A stretch of 64,000 nucleotides of DNA from Linderina pennispora (Eukaryota; Kickxellomycota; Kickxellomycetes; Kickxellales; Kickxellaceae), in assembly GCF_002104995.1 (NCBI RefSeq), contig NW_024468261.1:558001-622000 (forward strand), in the 5' to 3' direction. The notes beneath the pieces were generated by a model that saw only the letters and a program-made list of their open reading frames with translations, made no database searches and was not told the origin of the DNA. Below are positions 22,454 through 32,987 of this stretch, piece by piece (position 1 is the first letter of the stretch; the number at the start of each line of letters is the position of its first letter). The position numbers and the translations under genes were made by a program.

Positions 22454-23334
22454 CACTGGATTGACTATTAGGATATCCTGTAGTTGAGTGAATGTCGCGC
22501 TCAGGACTAGTTTCGAGGAGATTGCTAATTTTAGACGCGCAGATGCAGCACAGCGGAAGTCGAGAAAGGATATGTATTAATAGCCAAAAGACATGGCGAT
22601 CATTCTTGTTTGTCACCTGAGGATATCCTCAATCTACGCGCGTATGCGTGGCCGGAAAGTTCGTGCATAGGCTCTCAGAAAGCGCTTGCCGAGGAGCTGT
22701 TTATTTCTGTAAATACAAACAGGGATTATGAACCCGCATGCCAAGCAATTTCCTAAAATATCCCTTTCTAATCAGCGGGAAGGGCTACGCTCAGGCGGTG
22801 ATGACGTGAAGCACGCGTTGGATTGAGTACAAGATTGATCGTGTCTTTTGTCGACATCACGACCAGCCAAGATCAGAATTCCTGGTCGTTATCTTATATT
22901 CAAGTTTAACTACGCATTGAGGTATCAGGGGCATGGCAACAGCCCAGTAACCAGCTGCTTGCTGGAGCAGCTGCATTGGACCTTCTATCCACAAGAGTCT
23001 GAATGATTCCTTGCTGCTGGGGTAGAAAAGTGCGCCATTGCGAGGAGTTAGTAGTAGTACAGACCTCAGGAACACCCTTGGCCAAGACCACCATGTATCC
23101 GGTTATCCTTCTGTGCTAGCATGTGGATATGCGCCATGAGTGAATGAGATGGTGATAAATGAATCCTAGTCATTTTGATTGATCCTAGACACATTTGGGT
23201 AGAATCAATGCCCTCTGCAATGATAAATGCAACAAAACAATGTCACAACCCGCAAGCTGCCACGTGTTTGCTGTCTTCTGCCTTTGCACCTTGCAAGGTA
23301 TTCCCACTTGTATAGCTCTAATTTCTTGACGCCA
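22454..23334. other. Intergenic spacer
   Basis: No gene is supported. ORFs on the minus strand around 22857-23094 have no recognisable motif or clear start context. The region separates the repeat-protein promoter from the next F-box-like gene. Confidence 0.4.
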
Positions 23335-24563
23335 ATGGACACTACTCAGCAGAGCATATGCAAAGCACTTGGCAGCGACATTATGTTGCTTATTTTCCGT
23401 GTTGTCATCGAAACTACAACTGGCGAACTGAAAGGAATCAGATGTCACAGGCTGCTCTCGATGTTAGCCACCACGTGTCGCATGTGGGGCAGTATATTGC
23501 TTCCGATGATCCGCCAAACGCCTGTTGCTGACTACAGTTATTACGATCCATCGCACTCAAACATCTGCCAGTTCCTGGGTGCAGAGGGGTTTCGTGACTG
23601 GCCTCAGACCTTTGTACTGGGTGGCTGGATAAACGAATATCCCATTCTCAATTTGCTACAGATGCTCTGTGATTTTGAGTTCTTCACTGTGAAATGGGGC
23701 AGTATCAGGACTATGAGAACTGAATTCCCCAACCCGAATTCCCCTCCAATTGATGGATATGACCACAGTAGTATATGTGACGCGTTCTATTACCAGCTAT
23801 CGAATCTAGTGGCCGTCGATTTCACAGTCGAAGATTTTTGCCCAGTGACTTTTGGAGGAGGAATACTTGGTCAGACACCGAGAACCATACCGCTATCCAT
23901 TAGGTGCTTCGATGTCAGCTCTTATTTTCAGACTCGTTCCTTCACCCAGCTCCCAGGGTATATAATGCGAATGGATATTCGGGCTGATAGCCTGACGAAA
24001 ATTGTATTGGACTGGAATACAGAATACACACTGGTGATGTGAGCACGGTTGGTTGTTCTGGGAGGAAAACCATGCATGGAGTACCTACAATCACCTATCT
24101 TCCAGCATCTTACACTGGACAGGACATGTATTCATGCCGCTATATGTTTGTCGAGCAACCTGTCAAGCTGCCCAATTTGCGGTATCCTAGAATCAAACTT
24201 AGTTGTCGTTTTGTCGCAAACAGAGAACCTGGAGACAGCTTTGATCCTGTTGACAACTTTGATCCTGTAGACTGGTCATCCTTCCCGTCTAGAATCGGTT
24301 CGTTGCCTAAACTTCAAGAGTTCCACTTTGGAACCCGCCTCATCTGGACATCTCGCAAAATTGAACTGATAGATCAGCCGATTGGATGTTCGCTGTGGCT
24401 CCTCAGAACAAGTGGGCTTAAAGGAGGCATTGAATTCTATATGATCTCACTCCTGAACAAAAAATTTGTCCGAATACAGCTGGCACTGCTAGGCCTCACT
24501 AGTATTTCCGGAAATCCGCATTGTTTGGTTCAGAGCACACAGTTTCAAAGAATGACTATTTGA
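23335..24563 (+). CDS. F-box-like/LRR-like protein, frame interrupted
   Basis: The chosen ATG at 23335 gives MDTTQQSICKALGSDIMLLI, followed by FRVVIE and, about 20 residues on, LLSMLATTCRMWGSILLPMI. This is the helix pattern of a divergent F-box (LxxxIxxxIF then C..W). The rest is aromatic and leucine-rich with no catalytic motif. Frame 1 ends at TGA 24040-24042. A second frame (24039-24563) continues with LPNLRYPRIKLSCRF, LPKLQEFHFG and related leucine-rich sequence, so the two probably form one gene of about 410 codons. This junction needs either one lost base or two added bases. Function would be substrate recognition in an SCF-type ubiquitin ligase, if it is functional. Confidence 0.5.
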
Positions 24564-24762
24564 TAACTGCACAACCTAGGGAGCGTGATTATTAATTCCT
24601 TAGCCTCCACTTCCAGATTTCCCCAATCTGCGGTATTGATCTGGCGACACGAGACGCTCGGCAATGAGGAGCAAATCAGATGAGCTCGTAGGATATTCTG
24701 GCGACATTTTACATACATTGCCCAACACCTACATATTAATAATAGCCCATGTAGTCGGTTGC

Positions 24763-24769
24763 TATAAAA
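24763..24769 (+). promoter_or_regulatory. TATA box of the ene-reductase gene
   Basis: TATAAAA lies about 110 bp upstream of the ATG at 24878. Confidence 0.6.
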
Positions 24770-24877
24770 GCGTTCTTGGATCCAGGCTACCAAGTACTCA
24801 ACATCTTAACTCGAACGCCAGTTTATCTTTTTGTATTCCTTCACCCAAGAGTCAACTGTAACAAAAATCGCTCAACA

Positions 24878-26113
24878 ATGCCTGCTGCAACCACTAGCGC
24901 TACTACCTACGCCCTTGTGCAAGACCCGTCGCCTGGAACTCCCATTGAGCCTACCCCTTCGGAGGTCAAGCAGGGATATGCTACCTTTGAGAAGAACCCC
25001 ACCACTCTGCCCAAGCTGTTCCAGCCACTGAAGATCCGCAACACCACGTTCAAGAACCGCCTGTGGGTTAGCCCCATGTGCATGTATTCTGCAGAGGATG
25101 GGTTCGCCAACGACTTCCACCTGGCGCACTATGGCCAGCTTGCCATGCGCGGTCCTGGTGCCATTATCATGGAGGCCACAGCTGTCCTGCCTGAGGGACG
25201 CATTACCCCCAACTGCCTTGGTATCTGGAAGGATGACCAGATTGCCGGTCTCAAACGCATTGTCGATTTCGAGCATCAGTTTGGGACCACTGCGGGAATC
25301 CAGATTGGTCATGCTGGTCGCAAGGCCAGCACCATTCCCCTCAGCCAGTATGGCAAACGCCCGAGTCTCCGCGCCTCGGGTGAAGAGGGTGGCTGGCCCG
25401 AGAACGTCTACGGCCCGTCGGCTATTCCATTTGATGACCAACACTGGGAGCCGAAGGAGATGACGCTTGAGCAGATCGAGAATGTCCAGCAGGCGTTTGT
25501 TGATGCTGCTGTGCGCGCTGACAAGGCCGGATTCGATTTTATCGAGATTCACGGTGCTCATGGCTACCTGATCAGCTCCTTCAACTCGCCGCTGTCCAAC
25601 CACCGCACCGACAAGTATGGTGGCTCATTCGAGAACCGCACCCGGTTTGCTGTTGAGACTGTTCAGCGCATGCGCAAGGTGTGGCCTGCTGAGAAACCTC
25701 TGTTTATCCGTCTGTCAACCTCTGAGCTGGTCGAGGGCGGTTGGGCCCCGAAGGATACTGTCGCGCTGGCCAAGATCCTGCACCAGGAGGGTGTTGACCT
25801 TGTTGACTGCTCGTCGGGTGGCAACGATGTTCGTCAGAAGATCTCTGCTGGCCCAGGATACCAGGTACCTTTTGCCACTGAGGTCAAGAATGGTGCCCCT
25901 GGCGTTCTTGCCGGTGCTGTAGGCATCATCCTCGATGGTGAACAGGCCAACGACATTCTGGAGCAAGGCAAGGCTGATGCTATTTTGATCGGCCGCGAAT
26001 TCCTCCGCGACCCGACATTCGTACAGAAGGCTTCCCAGAAGCTGGGTGTGTTTGTCAAGTGGAACGACCAGTACGAGCGTGGCCGCCCCAAGACTCACTA
26101 CCTCGTTCAGTAA
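24878..26113 (+). CDS. NADH:flavin oxidoreductase, YqjM-like Old Yellow Enzyme
   Basis: The ORF encodes an intact 411-aa FMN-dependent ene reductase. The ATG at 24878 follows a typical leader and gives MPAATTSATTYALV. The TIM-barrel signatures are KNRLWVSPMCMYSAEDGFAN (with the class III/YqjM active-site Cys), QIGHAGRKAS, IEIHGAHGYL (His pair contacting substrate), SNHRTDKYGGSFENR and DAILIGREFLRDP (phosphate binding of FMN). Such enzymes reduce activated C=C bonds using NAD(P)H, with roles in detoxifying enals or in secondary metabolism. The class III assignment, common in bacteria and some fungi, follows from SPMCMYS in place of the classical OYE Thr. A TATA box lies about 110 bp upstream. 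Confidence 0.92.
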   Translation: MPAATTSATTYALVQDPSPGTPIEPTPSEVKQGYATFEKNPTTLPKLFQPLKIRNTTFKNRLWVSPMCMYSAEDGFANDFHLAHYGQLAMRGPGAIIMEATAVLPEGRITPNCLGIWKDDQIAGLKRIVDFEHQFGTTAGIQIGHAGRKASTIPLSQYGKRPSLRASGEEGGWPENVYGPSAIPFDDQHWEPKEMTLEQIENVQQAFVDAAVRADKAGFDFIEIHGAHGYLISSFNSPLSNHRTDKYGGSFENRTRFAVETVQRMRKVWPAEKPLFIRLSTSELVEGGWAPKDTVALAKILHQEGVDLVDCSSGGNDVRQKISAGPGYQVPFATEVKNGAPGVLAGAVGIILDGEQANDILEQGKADAILIGREFLRDPTFVQKASQKLGVFVKWNDQYERGRPKTHYLVQ

Positions 26114-26413
26114 ACCAAATGCTTATAAACACAATATATACCCTGAAATCACAGGACTATACCTGAGGACCAGGTCCTAGCTATTGCGCGGATCTTCACG
26201 TTGCACATTTAAGCGCATTGTGTCATATATGCTACCATACGGTCGTTTTCTGTATAAGCAAAGGCGATGAATACTTTGACCCATTTTGTTTGTTTAGATG
26301 CGGAGCGCATGAATTGATGTGATTTGCTGCTAGACACGCTTTTTCAAACCTCTTCTACTATTGCATTTGTCATCGATTATTTAGCTCCCATATAGACATA
26401 TCCTTACTATAAA

Positions 26414-27535
26414 ATGATTCCAACCCGTCGTATCCTGACACCGGACGACCTGGCAAGGTTCCTCGACTCGCAGGTGTGCAAGGAACTCCTAGACTTTTTG
26501 AACTCGCTCAACGATGCAATCATCGGCACCAAAACTACCGACGCAATGGAAGACAGCCCGATCGTGCAGCAGCTGCTTTCGTTCCTGGACAAGGTTGAGC
26601 AAGCCAACAAAGATGTGACACCTGTCGAGACCAACAGCCGGTTCGGCAACCCAGCGTTCCGCGACTTCTACGATACGGTTGAGAAGAAGATCCCCGAGTG
26701 GGTATCGGAGTTTGTGCCTGTCGATTATGTTGAAGAGGTAGCCAAGTATGCGCAGGAGAGCTTTGGAAACCGCAAACGCATTGACTATGGAACTGGGCAT
26801 GAGCTGAACATGCTGGTGTTTCTTCTGTGCCTGGACAAGCTGAAGCTGGTGCAGCCCTCGGATTACAAGGCGCTGGTGGCGCATGTGTTTTTCCGGTATA
26901 TTGCGGTAATGCGCGGCCTTCAATTGAGCTACTGGCTGGAGCCCGCGGGATCGCACGGCGTGTGGGGCCTGGACGACTTCCATTTCCTGCCGTTTTTGTT
27001 TGGTGCGGGGCAGCTGCGTGGACACAAGCATTTCCGGCCCAAATCAATCCACAACCAGGAGATTCTGGACGAGTTCTCGCACCAGTACAAGTACTTTGAG
27101 TGCGTGCGGTTCGTCAACTCCATCAAGACCGGCTCCATTCGCTGGCACTCACCGATGATCGACGATATCAGCGGCGCCAAGACGTGGGAGAAGGTCAATT
27201 TGGGCCTGATCAAGATGTTCAAGGCCGAAGTGGTCGGGAAGCTGCCGATTATGCAGCATTTCATGTTTGGCACGCTGGTGTCGTTTGAGGGCGGCAGCAT
27301 GTCGGAGCACCAGGCGCACGGGACCGAGGAGGACGAGCACGGGTGTGTCAGCCACAGCGAGGTATATGCGCTGGGGCAGGAGTTCCCGGGCTGCTGTGGC
27401 ATCAAGGTGCCGTCAGCCATCGCAGCGGCGGCGGCGGCTGCCACAGGCAATGCTAACGCGCACGTGTCGTCGTCGTCAACGACAGCGGCGGACCTGAAGC
27501 TGCCGGCCATGACGCGGCCAATCCCGTTCGACTGA
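26414..27535 (+). CDS. RRD2: PP2A activator, PTPA/Rrd family peptidyl-prolyl isomerase
   Basis: The ORF encodes an intact 373-aa protein. The conserved PTPA core is unmistakable: RIDYGTGHELNMLVFLLCLD, SYWLEPAGSHGVWGLDDFHF, LPFLFGAGQLRGHKH, RPKSIHNQEILDEF, FVNSIKTGSIRWHSPMIDDI and VVGKLPIMQHFMFG. PTPA binds the PP2A catalytic subunit, helps load active-site metals with ATP, and has prolyl cis-trans isomerase activity, in cytosol and nucleus. The C-terminus carries a poly-Ala/Ser stretch that looks disordered. Fungi have two paralogs, and the symbol RRD2 versus RRD1 is a guess. Its stop is 204 bp before the ATG of NAN1 on the same strand. Confidence 0.93.
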   Translation: MIPTRRILTPDDLARFLDSQVCKELLDFLNSLNDAIIGTKTTDAMEDSPIVQQLLSFLDKVEQANKDVTPVETNSRFGNPAFRDFYDTVEKKIPEWVSEFVPVDYVEEVAKYAQESFGNRKRIDYGTGHELNMLVFLLCLDKLKLVQPSDYKALVAHVFFRYIAVMRGLQLSYWLEPAGSHGVWGLDDFHFLPFLFGAGQLRGHKHFRPKSIHNQEILDEFSHQYKYFECVRFVNSIKTGSIRWHSPMIDDISGAKTWEKVNLGLIKMFKAEVVGKLPIMQHFMFGTLVSFEGGSMSEHQAHGTEEDEHGCVSHSEVYALGQEFPGCCGIKVPSAIAAAAAAATGNANAHVSSSSTTAADLKLPAMTRPIPFD

Positions 27536-27738
27536 AAAGAACAGCCTGATCATTAGCTCACATGTTCCGTAAATCAAATCAGAAAATTTTGCCCTGATTG
27601 GGCCTCGATTTTTTTTTGTTTCGAGCTGCAAATTGGCTCTGGCAGTGCCCAAACTTTCTTCTCCTCCACAACGCATTCTCGCATTCACGTTGCACTTCCT
27701 CTATATTGAACACGCATATAAACATAGTGAAGCGAAAA

Positions 27739-30423
27739 ATGGCGAAGAAGGCAACAACCAAGGCTGAGAAGGTAGCGAAGGAGGTTGTCGGCCGTGCGCA
27801 CAGCAACAGCAAGCACTCCGATCCAGCACAGCAGACCATGCCCGGCGATGCGTTCCGGGCGATCGAGCTCAAATCGGTGAGCGGCGGGATCCTGACGCAC
27901 GAGCCGGTGGTGTTTAGCCAGGACTCATCCCAGTTCTACCTGTCCAAGGACAGCGCAGTGGCGGTGTACAACGTGCAGAACGGAGAGATGGTGCAGAACT
28001 TTTCGGGCGGAGCGCAGGCAGAAAAGGTGCTGGCGATCTTTGCCGAAGCTAACAACCACGTATACACGTTCTCTGCTGACGAGCATGTGCGGTTCTGGGA
28101 TGCTGATGCGGGTGCGCTGGTGAAGGAGTGGGTGATTCCAGGGAAGATCCGGCACGTGGCCAAGGACCCGAAACAGGAGCAAGCGTTCCTGGCGATTATC
28201 GCCAGACCCAAGTATACTGATGCGCAGAACAACATGGTCAAGCCGCGTGCAGTGGTTGCACGGGTGCGGCTTGAGGAGAACGGGCGTGTTGAGGTGGAGG
28301 ATCTGGCACAGGCTACTACCGGGGCCAACCGGATCGCGGTCCACCCGTCGGGACAGTGGGTGGCTGTGTACTCGCATTTCAAGGTGCAGCTTTTGCAGCT
28401 GTCGGCGAACCGCGTGGTGACCCACAAGTGGGCGATGGGCGAGCGCATCTCCGACATTGCGTTCCACCCGTCGGAGCCCGTTCTGGCGGTCGGTGACTGG
28501 CGTGGCCGCATCATGTTCTGGTACTGTCTGGACGAGAACCAGCGCGAGGACACGGAGGAGCGGGAGGTCGTGCGGCGGCCATACCACTGGCACGCGCACA
28601 AGGTCAACACGATTGCATTCACAGAGGCAGGCACGTCGATGCTGTCAGGCGGCGAAGAGGGCGTGGTTGTGTTCTGGCAGCTGACGACCGACCACAAGAG
28701 CTTTTTGCCCCGGCTTGGCGCCGAGATTATCAGCATTGTGGTCAGTCCCGACCAGATGTACTACTCGGTTACGCTGAAGGACAACACAGTCCGCATATAC
28801 TCGGCACTGGACCGTTCGCTGGTATCAACACTGCAGGGGCTCAAGTTTGCCGAGCGCGCAGCCATGGCCAAGGTCAAGCGCGAGCACGCAGCGATTGTTA
28901 AGAGGCTCGAGGACGATCCATTCACCTCCGGCCTGGTCGTGCATCCGTCGACACACCACCTGGTGCTCAACGGCGAGCCCGGGTTCCTGCAGGTGTTCAA
29001 CCACCTGACAGACCGCCATGTGTCCAGCATCGAGGTCGCTTCGTTTAACCGCATTGGCGGCGCCGGTTCGGTCATCCGGTCGGCGCAGCCCCATGTGGAC
29101 CTGGTGCAGTTCAGCTCGGACGGTGCATGGATGGCTACCGTCGACTCGCGGTGCAGCAATGCCGCATACGGACCGCGGCATGTGACCGAATCGTACTTGA
29201 AGTTCTGGCGGCTCGATCCGTCGACGCAGCAGTACAAGCTGGTGACGCGCGTGGATAACCCGCACGCGCACGGTGTGCACGCAATCGCCTTCCAGCCGAT
29301 GCTCCGGCGGTCCGGCCAGCAGCCTGGACTGCTGTGCGTGAGCACGGGCCGCGATGCCATGTTCCGGGTGTGGGAACTGCAGACATTGGACAATGCCGAG
29401 GAGATGTGGACGTGCAGGGCCTACGCCAAGTATCGCGGGCAGCAGCCACGCGGCTGCGGGTTTTCATGCGATGGGTCAATCCTGGCAGTGACTTTTGGCA
29501 GCTCTGTGACCCTGTGGGATGCGCACACTGTGACGGCGCCGGTGGGCACCCTGGTGGCCAGTGCAGCCAGCCATGAACTCTCGGGCGTGGCGTTCATCGG
29601 GCAGACGAATTTCCTGGCCAGCTGGTCCGAGGACCGCGTTGACGTGTGGAATATGCTGACAGGCAGCCTGTGGTGGACGCAGGTGGTGCCGGTTGCCAGC
29701 GTGTTTGTGCATGCCCGGCATGCGTTGTTGGCAGTGGCCGTGCGCCCAATTACCAACCGGGACGAGACTAGCATCTTGGTCTGTGGGCCCGAATCGCCTG
29801 TACCCCTGGTCACGGTGCGTCAGCGCGGCGTGGTCGCGGCCGTGGCTCTGGTTCCTGCTGCATCGTCGGGCAAGTCCGGCCGCAGCCATCCGGACACCGA
29901 GCAGGGCCAGCTGAAACCCGATCCGCTGGCGCACAATTCGCTTGCGGTGCTGACTGCCTCTGGCCGCCTGAACGTATATGCAGCCGAGAGCGACTTGCTG
30001 GCGTTCAAGAGTGCCAAGGCCCTGGGTGAAAAGACTGGCTCTTCTGCCATGGACTCCAAGGTGTTCACCAGCATCTTTGGCAAATCTAAAGCACAGGCCG
30101 TGGAGCCCGGCGCATCGCCGGCTACCAACCCACATGTGCGCAGCGCCATGCGGCTTGTGCGCTCGGCGGTGCATAGCGCGTATGTGAATGCACCGCATCA
30201 CGTGCTGCCGCCAGTGTCGGCGCTGTTCGATCAGTTTGTCACGCAGCAGCTGGCCAAGGTCTCTATTCAGGCGGACGACGAGAAGCACGAGGAATCGCTG
30301 GATGCTGAGATGGCTAGCGTGGAGATCGCTGAGGAGAATGATGGTACTGAAGAGAGCTCGCGGGCACAGACAAAGACACCATTCCTCAAATCTCTGCGCC
30401 GCGGCTTCCAGGCATCGCAATGA
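27739..30423 (+). CDS. NAN1: U3 snoRNP/t-UTP WD-repeat protein Nan1 (Utp17, WDR75)
   Basis: The ORF is intact. The ATG at 27739 (MAKKATTKAEKVAKEVVGRA) gives 894 aa and a Lys-rich nucleolar-type start. Tandem WD-like beta-propeller repeats fill most of the protein. RPYHWHAHKVNTIAFTEAGT, MLSGGEEGVVVFWQLTTDHK and FLPRLGAEIISIVVSPDQM closely match the WDR75/Nan1 signature. Nan1 belongs to the t-UTP subcomplex of the small-subunit processome, which couples Pol I transcription with early pre-18S rRNA processing. The acidic, Ser-rich C-terminal tail (about 840-894) is typical. RPA2, another Pol I-linked gene, lies in the same window but not adjacent. Confidence 0.9.
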   Translation: MAKKATTKAEKVAKEVVGRAHSNSKHSDPAQQTMPGDAFRAIELKSVSGGILTHEPVVFSQDSSQFYLSKDSAVAVYNVQNGEMVQNFSGGAQAEKVLAIFAEANNHVYTFSADEHVRFWDADAGALVKEWVIPGKIRHVAKDPKQEQAFLAIIARPKYTDAQNNMVKPRAVVARVRLEENGRVEVEDLAQATTGANRIAVHPSGQWVAVYSHFKVQLLQLSANRVVTHKWAMGERISDIAFHPSEPVLAVGDWRGRIMFWYCLDENQREDTEEREVVRRPYHWHAHKVNTIAFTEAGTSMLSGGEEGVVVFWQLTTDHKSFLPRLGAEIISIVVSPDQMYYSVTLKDNTVRIYSALDRSLVSTLQGLKFAERAAMAKVKREHAAIVKRLEDDPFTSGLVVHPSTHHLVLNGEPGFLQVFNHLTDRHVSSIEVASFNRIGGAGSVIRSAQPHVDLVQFSSDGAWMATVDSRCSNAAYGPRHVTESYLKFWRLDPSTQQYKLVTRVDNPHAHGVHAIAFQPMLRRSGQQPGLLCVSTGRDAMFRVWELQTLDNAEEMWTCRAYAKYRGQQPRGCGFSCDGSILAVTFGSSVTLWDAHTVTAPVGTLVASAASHELSGVAFIGQTNFLASWSEDRVDVWNMLTGSLWWTQVVPVASVFVHARHALLAVAVRPITNRDETSILVCGPESPVPLVTVRQRGVVAAVALVPAASSGKSGRSHPDTEQGQLKPDPLAHNSLAVLTASGRLNVYAAESDLLAFKSAKALGEKTGSSAMDSKVFTSIFGKSKAQAVEPGASPATNPHVRSAMRLVRSAVHSAYVNAPHHVLPPVSALFDQFVTQQLAKVSIQADDEKHEESLDAEMASVEIAEENDGTEESSRAQTKTPFLKSLRRGFQASQ

Positions 30424-32987
30424 GTTAACCAACTGGCTATAAACTTTTTTTTCTTTCACCTCAAAACGAAATATACAAAACGACATACAAAACTTTTTAC
30501 TTCACTTCAAGCGCTCAGTATTCATTACAACAGTACACTGCTGACTGCTACAAGACTGGAAATGTAAATTATCGGGAATAAATGGGAAAAGTACTCGAAG
30601 AGTATGGAATGCTAAGTACTGGGCGCATATGTCAGGTTTGACATGCTGTCTCAGATTAGGTATACCACCTGACCAATATACCTGTACCCGCTGAATAACG
30701 GCGAGTTCCAGCTATCACTCAACAGATGGTTGTAGGCATGCTTTGCAGCATGTAGAATAGCTCTTTGACACTGCCCCATCTATGTTCAAAGGATAGCATG
30801 TATCCACTGAAAAATGTTTTGCTAATATAATATTGTCCTGGCATAATGCGACCACGACTCACATCAGCTGGGTATCAGCAACAAGGCAACCGTGGAAGAG
30901 TATGTTTGCTACCCTATTGCAAGACCTCTGTTACAAGCTGTCTTTTGTCATTTTCGGCTTCTAACTAATACAGGATGCAAACATGGAGGAAACAGGGCAA
31001 TACTTCTCTGGGTTTATGCCTGTCTCTCGGGATTCAATCTGTACTCGGCACTTGCGGTTGCTGCGTATCCTATTTGCTAGATGCCACAGGACATCTCAGA
31101 CATGCGCCTTGCCTCCCTCGCTTCCGAAGGCCGCTTGTGAGAACGGCTGTGGAGAACAATCACGCCTTGTGCAGGAGGGAGGCAATCCTCGCCCAGCTGT
31201 CCCTCTCACCTTGTCATTCTCGCACCAGCAACAAAATGTATGTTGCAGATATTGGCCGATGCAGAGCGGAAATCCTCATGCCGCCATCTTTTTTTGTATT
31301 CGTTCTCTTATATATCAACACATCTACCGCTAGTACGTCGTTAAGCTTCATGATATTGGCAATCAGTGATACCTCAACACATTCGGCTGCTGGATTTATG
31401 ACCGGGTAATAACTGAAGATGCTCACTGGCACGTTTCAGGGATAGCCAGTACCCTATTACTAAGATTCGACACACTTTGAGCTCGAGCTGTCAATCTGAC
31501 CTGAACGGGCTAGATACCCAGTGCGAACCACAATGCTGTTTTCATAAAGTAAACACATGTGCCGTATAAAATTTGAGATACCGAGCTCATTTTTGAGGCG
31601 CAACGCAATGCTTTAAGTGAGTGGTAGCTAATAGTTCGCGCATTCTGGCTGTTTTGGACAAGTACTATCATGCTAAAGAATGTAGTTTAATTGTCTTTTT
31701 TTTCTCTATCTGTGCAGTACAAGGAGTACAATAAATATACGCTGCAAATTTACTCCAACGTAAACACCAGCCGCTCACAGCTTCAATACTGATTAGAAAA
31801 GACAACTGCTCAGTACTCGGCACGTCGTGGCAGAGTGGTCAGCGCTTACATGCATTGTTAGCCAACCACTTGCTCATATAAAAAAAAGAAGGTATATATA
31901 GAATACATTATTATCGGTGGAGAGAGAGTAGAAGACGTAAATATAAATACCCTTTTGAACCTTTTCCTTCAATGCTTCGCCTCTGAAACAAAGGCACGCT
32001 TTTCATCTGATGTTTAATGTCACTGTTTGAGAATTGTTCAAAAGAGTGACTCTTGATGGTAGAAAGGCATGCTTGAGCCCTAAAAAAGAACAGAACAGTC
32101 GTTCATGAATGAATTTGACCTGGCAGTATATGGTCAGTGCCGGAATATATCCAACACGCTCCTTGCTTTTCATCCACCTTTTTCTCTCAAGCTTATTTTT
32201 TATTCAATAGCAGAATGGATGCGTAGGGAATGGCAATAGAATGATATGAGCTACAGTAGAATAGTCCACCACAGTGAGGGGGACACTGCTCGGCCATTCT
32301 GCATCTTAGCAAAAAATGGAATGTATGAACATGCTTCCGTCCCTCTCCGCCCCGAAGCAAATATCTCTGCAGGCTTCGACAGCATTCGCGTGGTGCTCGA
32401 ACAATCAACCCCGTGCACACCTGGCGCATCCACCAAAGGAGAGATCAGCAAAAATGCACATAGCGGCGGTGCAAGTGAGTAAAAAAATAGCTGAAAATCT
32501 CATGTAGCGTTTCTGGATATGCATCGTGCACAAACACCTGCGTGCCTCCGAGCACAACTGCCAGAACAATGGGCGATGCCTGAACGGCGAGTGTACACTA
32601 TTTCCACACCCTTTCATCCCTCTTGGATGTTTGAGTTTCGCCTGGCGTGGTTGAATTATCCCCCAACGCTATGCAGGCAAAGTATTAGGGCATTGTGTGC
32701 TTGCAAGTGTGCGCAGCATCCAGACATTGACAACGTAACCTACGCTCAGCACTTTTCTGCTCACCAGTTGCATGCTGACACTCTCATGCCCTCCGACTAG
32801 TATTATTTTAGGACAGGATCCTTATTGTGGAATTTGCCGTCATTTTACAATTGTAGAATAAGGATGTCCACACATGCAAAGCCAGTGACATTCGGAACGG
32901 TGCGAGACATTAAATAGAGCGCATTCTGGCGAACATCCCATCCATTTCCCATCACCCACCTTCTAACCATATTCAGCAGAAACAACC
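30424..32987. other. Gene-poor AT-rich region
   Basis: These 2.56 kb hold only short ORFs (30892-31080 +, 30975-31409 +, 31214-31432 -, 32193-32451 -, 32519-32800 +) with no recognisable domain. A sequence near 31825-31850 resembles a tRNA A box but lacks a T-arm. No transposon, repeat or RNA gene is supported. Confidence 0.5.

Noticed and set aside
22857..23094. Minus-strand short ORFs
   Set aside because: There is no motif, no good start context and no TATA element. They lie in a spacer between two better-supported genes.
26414..27535. Indoleamine 2,3-dioxygenase
   Set aside because: My first impression from length was replaced by clear PTPA motifs (YWLEPAGSHGVWGLDDFHF, SIKTGSIRWHSPMIDDI).
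29476..30486. Minus-strand ORF of 336 aa opposite NAN1
   Set aside because: It is an antisense shadow of the WD-repeat gene.
31820..31870. tRNA-like sequence (TGGCAGAGTGGTCAGCGC)
   Set aside because: It resembles a tRNA A box and D-arm, but there is no pairing acceptor stem, no anticodon arm and no T-arm/B box (GGTTCRANTCC) within 100 bp.
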